From assembly GCA_005789375.1 (NCBI GenBank), contig SXXZ01000014.1, positions 1-6,304 of the forward strand: DNA of 6,304 bases, given 5' to 3'. Source of the DNA: Verrucomicrobiales bacterium (GTDB lineage: Bacteria > Verrucomicrobiota > Verrucomicrobiae > Limisphaerales > UBA9464). Under the pieces are notes generated by a model. It worked only from the letters and a program-made list of their open reading frames with translations. It made no database searches and was not told the origin of the DNA. Of this stretch, positions 1 through 5,367 are shown piece by piece; position 1 is the first letter of the stretch; every line of letters starts with the position of its first letter. The translations under genes were made by a program, and so were the position numbers.

Positions 1-36
1 CCCATCGAGACCAAGTTTTACCGAATGAAGCCGTAG
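1..36 (+). CDS. C-terminal end of an upstream gene (partial)
   Basis: Frame 1 reads PIETKFYRMKP and then stops at TAG (34-36). The 5' part lies outside the window. Two things support a real gene end. An intrinsic terminator hairpin on the same strand starts 32 bp after the stop. The aromatic-Arg-x-x-Pro ending also resembles the tails of large secreted proteins that I associate with Verrucomicrobiota, which is a remembered family impression rather than a search result. Frame 3 is also open here and runs beyond the terminator, but it translates to a low-complexity Arg/Gly-rich string and is probably not coding. The function cannot be told from 11 residues. Confidence 0.5.
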   Translation, partial: PIETKFYRMKP

Positions 37-67
37 AGTTTGGTCCACGACAAAGCTTCATCGCAAC

Positions 68-95
68 AGGCGGCCTCAAACGGGGTCGCCTTTTT
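68..95 (+). terminator. Rho-independent terminator of the upstream gene
   Basis: Positions 68-77 (AGGCGGCCTC) pair with 82-91 (GGGGTCGCCT) around the 4-nt loop AAAC. This gives a 10-bp stem with two G-U wobbles (73/86 and 76/83). A T-run follows directly at 91-95. It sits 32 bp after the TAG at 34-36, the expected place for the end of the preceding transcription unit. It implies that comM and the structured leader are transcribed from their own promoter. Confidence 0.8.
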
Positions 96-111
96 CGTGT
101 CCTGCGGCGCA

Positions 112-157
112 GGGGGCTGAAACGGGATAAGGGAAGGGCGGGAGGAGGGCGGGAGGG
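112..157 (+). repeat. G-run tract with perfect 11-bp tandem duplication (putative G-quadruplex)
   Basis: The + strand has eight runs of three or more G: 112-116, 124-126, 131-133, 136-138, 140-142, 147-149, 151-153 and 155-157. The last five are separated by 1-4 nt, which fits the standard intramolecular G-quadruplex pattern of four G3 tracts with loops of 1-7 nt. Within it the unit AGGGCGGGAGG is repeated head to tail without mismatch (135-145 and 146-156). Quadruplex formation is inferred from the pattern. The tandem duplication is directly visible. Confidence 0.6.
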
Positions 158-169
158 CGAGAAAAAAGC

Positions 170-236
170 TCCGGGTCGGACACACCAAGGAGGAGAGGGT
201 GGAGAACCCTGCTGAAACAAGTGCCCCCGACCCGGA
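170..236. repeat. Inverted repeat with nested hairpin
   Basis: TCCGGGTCGG (170-179) is the exact reverse complement of CCGACCCGGA (227-236), giving a 10-bp GC-rich stem over a 47-nt interior. Inside it AGGGT (196-200) can pair with ACCCT (206-210) over the 5-nt loop GGAGA. A competing pairing joins GGAGAACC (201-208) to GGTTCTCC (255-262), with CGGACA (177-182) to TGTCCG (265-270) outside it. On the minus strand the 170-179 arm is followed after two bases by T6 (complement of 162-167), so the element resembles an intrinsic terminator for antisense transcription. The long loop makes that uncertain. Confidence 0.45.
187..193 (+). promoter_or_regulatory. Strong Shine-Dalgarno sequence for a small ORF
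   Basis: AAGGAGG at 187-193 closely matches the Shine-Dalgarno consensus and lies five bases before a GTG codon at 199. It is the only such match at an acceptable distance from a start codon that I found in the window, since the six main genes lack one. It lies inside the 170-236 inverted repeat, so it could be exposed in the loop or hidden depending on folding. Confidence 0.35.
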
Positions 237-300
237 ACGGGCGAACGAGATGTTGGTTCTCCGTTGTCCGCCCAGCCGCCGGCAAGCCGGCAACTCTTGA
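199..300 (+). CDS. Possible 33-aa small protein or leader peptide
   Basis: A GTG at 199 opens a 33-codon frame ending in TGA (298-300). The product begins (V/M)ENPAETSAPDPERANEM and ends with PPSRRQAGNS. It is hydrophilic, has one Cys (residue 23), and has no signal peptide or membrane segment. I do not recognise it. The argument for translation is the near-perfect Shine-Dalgarno sequence five bases upstream and the position of the start codon within a small hairpin (196-210). Against it are the short length and the GC-rich context, where open frames arise easily. It could be a leader peptide affecting comM, a free small protein, or chance. Confidence 0.3.
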   Translation: MENPAETSAPDPERANEMLVLRCPPSRRQAGNS

Positions 301-503
301 TTTCTAGGCCGCCAACCCGGTAGCCGCAACGGCCAAATCGAACACCACTAGAAGAAACGTTCCAGCGACACTCGGATGCGCTCGAAACCACGACCCGACC
401 CGGGAGAACCAGCTCTGCCGATCGCAACGCGTTGCCACCCATCGCCCGCTCCGCGCCTGCTGATAAGACGGACCCGACCCTTCAACCCTTAAATTCTCAA
501 TTC

Positions 504-518
504 GTTGAAAGGTTCAAC
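504..518. promoter_or_regulatory. 15-bp palindrome, possible operator upstream of comM
   Basis: GTTGAA (504-509), three bases AGG, then TTCAAC (513-518) form a perfect inverted repeat 57 bp before the chosen comM ATG. A further TTCAAC lies at 481-486. The symmetry suggests a dimeric repressor or activator site. I cannot assign a regulator, and a match of this size can occur by chance. Confidence 0.25.
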
Positions 519-575
519 CGAATCCGAGCGAATCACAGTGTGTCGCTCCGTTCAGGTCTGATTGAACCCAGTCTC

Positions 576-2099
576 ATGCTCGCACAAATCCGATCCGCTT
601 CCATTCAAGGTATCGATGCCTTCCCCGTTGAGGTCGAAGTCGACTCAGGTCCCGGCCCGCAGCAAATCGTCCTAGTCGGCCTACCCGATGCGGCGGTGCG
701 CGAATCTCGTGATCGGGTTGGAACAGCCATCGTTAACAGCGGCTTCCGATTTCCACCGGGCCGAACCACCATTAATTTGGCCCCGGCCGACGTCCGCAAG
801 GAGGGACCCAGTTTCGATCTTCCGATCGCCTTAGGAATTCTCGCCGCCAGCAAGCAACTCACACCGGGGGATCTGACAGCCTTCGCCATGGTGGGTGAAC
901 TAGCCCTGACCGGAGCCGTCCGCGCAGTCAAAGGGGCACTCGCGCTCGCGCTCCGGGCCCGAGCGGAGGGATGCCGAGGCATCCTGCTGCCCGCAGAGAA
1001 CGCTCCCGAGGCCGGCGTGGTGGACCGACTAGAGGTCATCCCCATTCGAAGTCTTCAGGAGGCCGCTCAGTTTTTGGGGGGCGAAATCTCCATCCAACCA
1101 CTGCGAGTGGACACCGAGGCGCTCTTCCGAGGAGGCAACGGCGATTCCATAGACATGGCCGAGGTCCGTGGACAGGAATCGGTGAAACGCGCCCTCGAGG
1201 TGGCCGCGGCCGGCGGCCATAATATTTTGCTTATTGGGCCACCGGGCAGCGGCAAGTCCATGCTTGCTCAACGCCTGGCCACCATTCTGCCACCACTAAC
1301 ACTCGCCGAGGCTCTGGAGACCACCCAAATCCACAGCGTTGTGGGTCAATTAGCTCCAGGTCAGGCGTTGCTCACCCGACGTCCGTTCCGGTCTCCTCAC
1401 CACACCGCGAGCAATGCTGGCTTGCTCGGTGGCAACACCCATCCTACCCCGGGCGAGGTTTCCCTAGCCCACCATGGCGTTCTCTTCCTCGACGAATTAC
1501 CCGAATTCAAGCGATCCGTGCTGGAGACGCTCCGCCAACCCCTCGAGGAAGGTAAGGTGACCATCAGTCGAGCCGCAGGAACCATGACTTTCCCTGCACA
1601 ATTTATGCTAGTGGCCGCGATGAATCCTACGCCGGACGGCAAAATGCCCGCCGAATCACGCTCCGGTCCCCGAGAAATTCAGTCTTATCTGGGTCGCATT
1701 TCCGGCCCTTTGCTCGACCGGATCGACTTGCACGTCGAGGTTCCTGCCGTCCGATTCACCGATTTCGACCGGGCGCGTCCGGGGGAATCCAGCCAAGAGA
1801 TCCGACAGCGGGTCGAAGCGGCCCGGGAACGCCAGCGACATCGGTTGCTCGGAAAACCCATTTCCTGCAACGCCCGATTGGGCCCCCGCGAACTTCAGCA
1901 ATTTATCCAACTCGATTCCCCAACCCTCTTGCTCCTCAAGCACGCATTGACCGACCTGAATCTCTCGGCCCGCGCCTATCACCGGGTGCTCAAGGTCGCG
2001 CGAACCATCGCTGATCTGGCCGAGTCTGAAAGTGTGAAGCTCGAGCATGTTTCCGAAGCCATCCAGTACCGATCCCTCGACCGCCAGTTCTGGGGGTGA
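576..2099 (+). CDS. comM: ComM/YifB family AAA+ ATPase (Mg-chelatase-like), PVC-type variant
   Basis: This is a 507-aa cytoplasmic AAA+ ATPase. ComM is known in naturally competent bacteria as a hexameric helicase that drives branch migration during integration of transforming DNA. The order is an N-terminal ChlI-type domain (about 1-180, with VGLPDAAVRESRDRV at 34-48), then the AAA+ Mg-chelatase core with Walker A GPPGSGKS (221-228), FRSPHHTAS (271-279), Walker B LFLDELPEF (303-311) and SGPLLDRIDLHVEVP (376-390), then a C-terminal Mg-chelatase domain (about 400-505, ending YRSLDR). The ATG at 576 was chosen because MLAQIRSASIQGIDAF starts as the family does and the length matches the usual ~500 aa. 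A TTG at 432 would add 48 unfamiliar residues. No Shine-Dalgarno is visible. The usual CPCG...CxC cysteines after the MNP motif are missing: it reads MNPTPDGKMPAESRSGPREIQ (349 onward). The family assignment is secure, but a role in transformation here is inferred. Confidence 0.95.
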   Translation: MLAQIRSASIQGIDAFPVEVEVDSGPGPQQIVLVGLPDAAVRESRDRVGTAIVNSGFRFPPGRTTINLAPADVRKEGPSFDLPIALGILAASKQLTPGDLTAFAMVGELALTGAVRAVKGALALALRARAEGCRGILLPAENAPEAGVVDRLEVIPIRSLQEAAQFLGGEISIQPLRVDTEALFRGGNGDSIDMAEVRGQESVKRALEVAAAGGHNILLIGPPGSGKSMLAQRLATILPPLTLAEALETTQIHSVVGQLAPGQALLTRRPFRSPHHTASNAGLLGGNTHPTPGEVSLAHHGVLFLDELPEFKRSVLETLRQPLEEGKVTISRAAGTMTFPAQFMLVAAMNPTPDGKMPAESRSGPREIQSYLGRISGPLLDRIDLHVEVPAVRFTDFDRARPGESSQEIRQRVEAARERQRHRLLGKPISCNARLGPRELQQFIQLDSPTLLLLKHALTDLNLSARAYHRVLKVARTIADLAESESVKLEHVSEAIQYRSLDRQFWG

Positions 2100-2171
2100 T
2101 ACCAAACGATCTCCGGTTTGCTTCCCGTTTGAATCCGGGGTCGCGGACTGCTTTGCTTCACCTCCGAATCC

Positions 2172-2990
2172 ATGAAGAGACTTCTCCTACCCATCGCGTT
2201 GGCTGCAGCCATGCTGTCCGCTCAGGCTGGCAATCTGGCTGACCAGCTAGCCATCCAGACCTGGACCCTCCGCAACCTGAACTTCCAGCAGACCATCGAC
2301 TTCGCTGTGAAGCATGGCATTAAGGAGCTTCAGGTTATTGGGAACCACATCGACCCCAACGCCTCGAAGGAGGAGTGGGCCCAGAAGAAGGCGGCTCTCG
2401 ATGCGGCCGGCCTCCGCGCCTACACCTTTGGTGTGGCTGGTACCTCGACCGACAAGGAAAAGAACCGTCGCCTCTTCGAGTTCGCTAAGTTCATGGGCAT
2501 TCGGCTCATTATCGTCGAACCCGGTGATTTTCGTATTTGGGACAACCTGGAAGAACTGGCCAAGGAGTATGACATTCGGGTTGCGGTCCACAACCACGGC
2601 ATCAAGAGCCTTTATGGCAATCCCGCCGTGGTGAAGCAGATCATCCAACACCGGGACTCCCGCATCGGCGTCTGCATGGACGTTGGTTGGATCACCAGCG
2701 CCGGCTTTGACGCGGCAAAGGTGTATCGGGAATACAACGGACGAGTGTTCGACCTCCACCTCAAGGACAAGCGGGTCGAAAAGACCCAGGGCGACGACGT
2801 GGCTTTTGACACCCATATCGGCGAGGGGCAGTCCAACTACAAGGGGCTCTTCGCTGAACTCCACCAGAGTGGCTACAGCGGTCGCTTGGCCATCGAGACT
2901 GACAGCGGAGATTTCGCCAAGAACCCCAACGACTTCGTGGCCAAGGCCAAGGCCTTCGTTGAAGCCCAGGGCAAGGCTCCGATCAAATAG
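2172..2990 (+). CDS. Exported sugar phosphate isomerase/epimerase-like protein (xylose isomerase-like TIM barrel)
   Basis: This is a 272-aa protein of the AP-endonuclease-2/xylose-isomerase-like TIM-barrel family, which includes IolE, IolI and D-tagatose 3-epimerase. It begins with a signal peptide: K2-R3, a hydrophobic stretch LLLPIALAAAMLSA, and a likely cleavage after AQA (residue 19). The mature part starts ADQLAIQTWTLRN, the usual first barrel strand. Likely divalent-metal ligands are E116 (IIVEPGD), D170 (CMDVGW), H196 (HLKD) and E242 (IETD). The 26-residue D-to-H spacing equals that in D-tagatose 3-epimerase (D185/H211). HNHG (140-143) and IGEGQ (216-220) also fit the family. The substrate is unknown, and it should act outside the cytoplasm. 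It follows comM by 72 bp with no Shine-Dalgarno; the leader even contains CACCTCC, which resembles the anti-Shine-Dalgarno itself. Lys is coded AAG in 21 of 22 cases, unlike its neighbours, which suggests high expression. Confidence 0.85.
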   Translation: MKRLLLPIALAAAMLSAQAGNLADQLAIQTWTLRNLNFQQTIDFAVKHGIKELQVIGNHIDPNASKEEWAQKKAALDAAGLRAYTFGVAGTSTDKEKNRRLFEFAKFMGIRLIIVEPGDFRIWDNLEELAKEYDIRVAVHNHGIKSLYGNPAVVKQIIQHRDSRIGVCMDVGWITSAGFDAAKVYREYNGRVFDLHLKDKRVEKTQGDDVAFDTHIGEGQSNYKGLFAELHQSGYSGRLAIETDSGDFAKNPNDFVAKAKAFVEAQGKAPIK

Positions 2991-3070
2991 CGGTCTATCG
3001 CATCTACCCGCTCCCGAATCATTGGGGCCTACTGGGCACCCGACGGATTTTTGGATTGGCTGCAAAACTC

Positions 3071-3739
3071 ATGCCCGACCAACCCACCGATCCCGGCCAG
3101 GATCCCGACACCCTGTTGATGCTGCGCGTCAAACGGGGTGATCGGGACTCCTTCACCGAGTTGGTGGAGCATTGGAAGCATCCGGTCATCGGCTTTATTT
3201 ACCGAACCCTGCCCGACCCAGACGAAGCTGAAGATTTGGCGCAGGCCACCTTTGTCCAACTCTGGAAGACCGCCGCCCGCTACCAACCGACGGCGCGGTT
3301 CTCCACCTTCCTTTTCACCATTGCTCGCAATCTCTGCCTCAACGAGATCCGCAGGCGGGTCCGGCATCCGGCCGACTCGCTGGATGAACCGCGACCCGAT
3401 GACGAAGATCACCCCCTGCGACAAATCAAAGACCATCGGCAACCCGGGGCCGATGCCGAGACAACCCGAAGCGAATTGTTCAACCTCGTGGATGAGGCTT
3501 TGGCCGCACTACCCGAGAAACAACGAACCGCACTCATCCTCTGCCGCGACGGCGAATTGAGCTACGAGGAGATCGCTGCCGTCCTCGGAACTTCCCTGCA
3601 GGCCACCAAATCGCTCATCCATCGCGCGCGGGAAACCCTCAAGGGCCGCCTCAAGCCGTATCTGGATTCGGGTGAGTGGCAACGCAATCCGTCGGCTGCT
3701 CTGCCCCGTTCCCCAAAACCGGGTTCGTCGGAAGGTTGA
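3071..3739 (+). CDS. RNA polymerase sigma factor, ECF subfamily
   Basis: This is a 222-aa sigma-70 family protein with only regions 2 and 4, the ECF (group 4) layout. Region 2 spans about 24-97: DSFTELVEHWKHPVIGFIYR, then DEAEDLAQATFVQLWKTA (51-68, core-RNAP and -10 contacts) and FSTFLFTIARNLCLNEIRRR (77-96). An acidic linker follows (about 98-135, rich in Asp, Glu and Pro). Region 4 is about 136-198, with LPEKQRTALIL and the helix-turn-helix SYEEIAAVLGTSLQATKSLIHRARETL (164-190) for -35 recognition. The last ~24 residues are a Pro/Ser tail of no known role. ATG 3071 is preferred over the in-frame TTG at 3056, which adds five residues. No Shine-Dalgarno is visible. ECF factors are usually held by a co-encoded anti-sigma factor, but the flanking genes here are an exported isomerase-like protein and argH, so its control and target genes are unknown. 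Confidence 0.92.
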   Translation: MPDQPTDPGQDPDTLLMLRVKRGDRDSFTELVEHWKHPVIGFIYRTLPDPDEAEDLAQATFVQLWKTAARYQPTARFSTFLFTIARNLCLNEIRRRVRHPADSLDEPRPDDEDHPLRQIKDHRQPGADAETTRSELFNLVDEALAALPEKQRTALILCRDGELSYEEIAAVLGTSLQATKSLIHRARETLKGRLKPYLDSGEWQRNPSAALPRSPKPGSSEG

Positions 3740-3874
3740 GTGCGCCATTAGTCCCACATCATGGTGGTTTGCGGCGGTTTTAGATCGCGGCGAGGTCCCC
3801 CGTCTTGCTCCATCCAGAAGTTCTTCCCGCGTGACATCGCTCCCACCCTTGCGAAGCTCCGGTCAGCGTCTGAC

Positions 3875-5299
3875 ATGAAGAAACCGCGTCCGTCCCCCTC
3901 CACCGTCGTCTCCCGTTCTGGCCGCTTCACCGATGGCCCAAGCCAGGAAGTTGCTCAATTCTCCCAATCCGTCTCCTTCGACTGGCGACTATGGTCCCAC
4001 GACCTCGTCGGCTCGATGGCCCACGCGACCATGCTGGAGAAGATCGGCATTCTCTCTTCCAAGGAATGCAAAGACATCATCGCCGGACTCAAGGCCATCG
4101 GCATGGAGATCGAAGCGGGGCGATTCCAGTGGAAAACGGAACTGGAGGACGTCCACATGAACATTGAGGCGGCGCTGACGGCTCGCGTGCCGGCCGCCGC
4201 CAAGCTGCACACGGCGCGATCCCGGAATGATCAAGTCGCCCTAGATGTTCGCCTGTGGTTGCGCGATGAGATCGAAGCGCTCCTCGGTGAATTGCGCACA
4301 CTCCAACGCTCTTTGGTCAAACTGGGCGAGCGGCACTCGGAGGTGATTATCCCCGGCTACACGCACATGCAACGGGCTCAACCGGTCTTCTTCGCCCATC
4401 ATTGCCTCGCCTATGTCGAGATGTTCGACCGCGATACCGGTCGTCTGGCGGACGCCTTTGGAAGACTCAACGTGTGTCCGCTCGGAGCGGGAGCCATCGC
4501 TGGCAGCACGCTGCCCCTAGACCGCGAGTTTGTGGCCACCCTCCTCGGTTTTACCGACACGAAAGGTCGGCCGCGCATCACGCAGAATTCCATGGATGCG
4601 GTCTCCGACCGGGACTTCCTCATCGAATTCAGTGCAGCCGCGGCACTGATCGCCGTCCATCTCAGCCGCCTCTCCGAAGACCTCATCTTGTGGGCCTCCT
4701 CCGAGTTCAGCTTCATCCGCATCGCGGACGCCTACACGACCGGTTCCTCGCTCATGCCGCAGAAGAAAAATCCCGACATCGCCGAACTCACCCGAGGTAA
4801 ATCGGGACGCGTCATCGGCAATTTGGTCTCGCTGCTAGTCCTGCTGAAGGGGCTGCCCATGACCTACAATCGGGACCTACAGGAGGACAAGGAGCGACTC
4901 TTCGATACCGCGGACACCGTCCGCTCCTGTGTCCGGCTCACCGCGGCAATGCTCGATCACACCACCGTCCAAGCTCCGGCCTGCGATGCTGCCGCGAAGG
5001 ATCCCCTGCTGCTGGCCACCGACCTCGCTGACTATCTGGTGAAAAAGGGAATGCCCTTCCGCCAAGCACATCACGCGGTCGGAGCCGTGGTGGCCTTCGC
5101 TGAGAAAGTTGGACGCCCGATCAACCAACTCTCCCTCGCGGAATATCAGGCGATTGAACCCCGCTTTTCAGCCGATGTGCTCGAGTTGTATGATTTGCAG
5201 AAGGCCATGAAGCGGCGTGAGCTTCCCGGTGCTCCCGGAGTCCGTCAGGTGGCCCGTCAATTGGCACGGTGGAAAAAAGAACTAGGAACTCTCGGGTGA
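3875..5299 (+). CDS. argH: Argininosuccinate lyase
   Basis: This 474-aa cytoplasmic homotetrameric enzyme performs the last step of arginine biosynthesis, splitting argininosuccinate into arginine and fumarate. It belongs to the fumarase/aspartase superfamily. Visible motifs are ELEDVHMNIEAAL (89-101), TARSRNDQVALD (113-124), GYTHMQRAQP (161-170) with the probable catalytic His164, LGAGAIAGSTLPLDR (203-217), and the superfamily signature GSSLMPQKKNPD (290-301), whose serines lie in the mobile catalytic loop. The C-terminal part (about 366-474) is the usual ArgH C domain. ATG 3875 was chosen because it gives a normal family length. The frame is open back to ATG 3761, but those 38 residues are unlike ArgH. 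The N-terminal LWGGRF typical of the family reads VVSRSGRF (11-18) here. No other arginine gene is in the window, and no Shine-Dalgarno is seen. Lys codons are mixed (12 AAG, 11 AAA). Confidence 0.96.
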   Translation: MKKPRPSPSTVVSRSGRFTDGPSQEVAQFSQSVSFDWRLWSHDLVGSMAHATMLEKIGILSSKECKDIIAGLKAIGMEIEAGRFQWKTELEDVHMNIEAALTARVPAAAKLHTARSRNDQVALDVRLWLRDEIEALLGELRTLQRSLVKLGERHSEVIIPGYTHMQRAQPVFFAHHCLAYVEMFDRDTGRLADAFGRLNVCPLGAGAIAGSTLPLDREFVATLLGFTDTKGRPRITQNSMDAVSDRDFLIEFSAAAALIAVHLSRLSEDLILWASSEFSFIRIADAYTTGSSLMPQKKNPDIAELTRGKSGRVIGNLVSLLVLLKGLPMTYNRDLQEDKERLFDTADTVRSCVRLTAAMLDHTTVQAPACDAAAKDPLLLATDLADYLVKKGMPFRQAHHAVGAVVAFAEKVGRPINQLSLAEYQAIEPRFSADVLELYDLQKAMKRRELPGAPGVRQVARQLARWKKELGTLG

Positions 5300-5322
5300 C
5301 ACAGAATCGCCGCAGTCTTGCT

Positions 5323-5347
5323 CCGCCGCGTTGACGCTCGTCGGCGG
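5323..5347 (+). other. GC-rich hairpin between argH and the LysM gene
   Basis: CCGCCG (5323-5328) pairs with CGGCGG (5342-5347) over a 13-nt loop, 23 bp after the argH stop. There is no following T-run, so it is not a standard intrinsic terminator. It could be an mRNA-stabilising 3' structure or a chance product of high GC content. Confidence 0.25.
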
Positions 5348-5367
5348 CGCGGACAGCCTACAAGCCA

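Larger units (their letters stand above)
96..575. other. Structured non-coding leader region upstream of comM
   Basis: About 480 bases separate the terminator from the chosen comM start. The region holds a G-run tract with a tandem repeat (112-157), an A6 run (162-167), an inverted repeat with arms 170-179 and 227-236, a short ORF with a strong ribosome-binding site (187-300), a GCCGGC-AA-GCCGGC hairpin (278-291) and a palindrome (504-518). No tRNA or rRNA is visible and I could not identify a convincing -35/-10 pair. The comM frame stays open back to a TTG at 432, but those 48 extra codons do not look like the family. Other open frames on the minus strand are low-complexity and look accidental. 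Confidence 0.6.

Noticed and set aside
112..135. GGGGGCTGAAACGGG resembles the 5' end of tmRNA
   Set aside because: The conserved TTCGAC that should follow is missing and no tRNA-like 3' half with GTTCGAATCC is present downstream.
18..329. 103-codon minus-strand open frame in the leader region
   Set aside because: It crosses the + strand terminator and the G-run tract, giving a low-complexity Pro/Ser/Arg product, and it lacks a ribosome-binding site.
432..575. N-terminal extension of ComM from the TTG at 432
   Set aside because: The 48 added residues do not resemble the family, and the ATG at 576 gives the normal length and N-terminus.
2100..2171. Possible terminator between comM and the isomerase-like gene (CAAAC...GTTTG)
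   Set aside because: The stem is only 5 bp and no T-run follows.
2247..3065. 272-codon open frame on the minus strand opposite the isomerase-like gene
   Set aside because: It overlaps almost the whole of a gene with clear family motifs. Long antisense frames are common in GC-rich genes with strong codon bias, and its translation shows no domain.
2991..3070. Possible terminator before the sigma factor gene (T5 at about 3048-3052)
   Set aside because: No stable stem precedes the T-run; only 3-4 bp pairings can be drawn.
3761..3874. N-terminal extension of ArgH from the ATG at 3761
   Set aside because: The 38 added residues are Arg/Pro/Ser-rich and unlike ArgH. The ATG at 3875 gives a normal family length.
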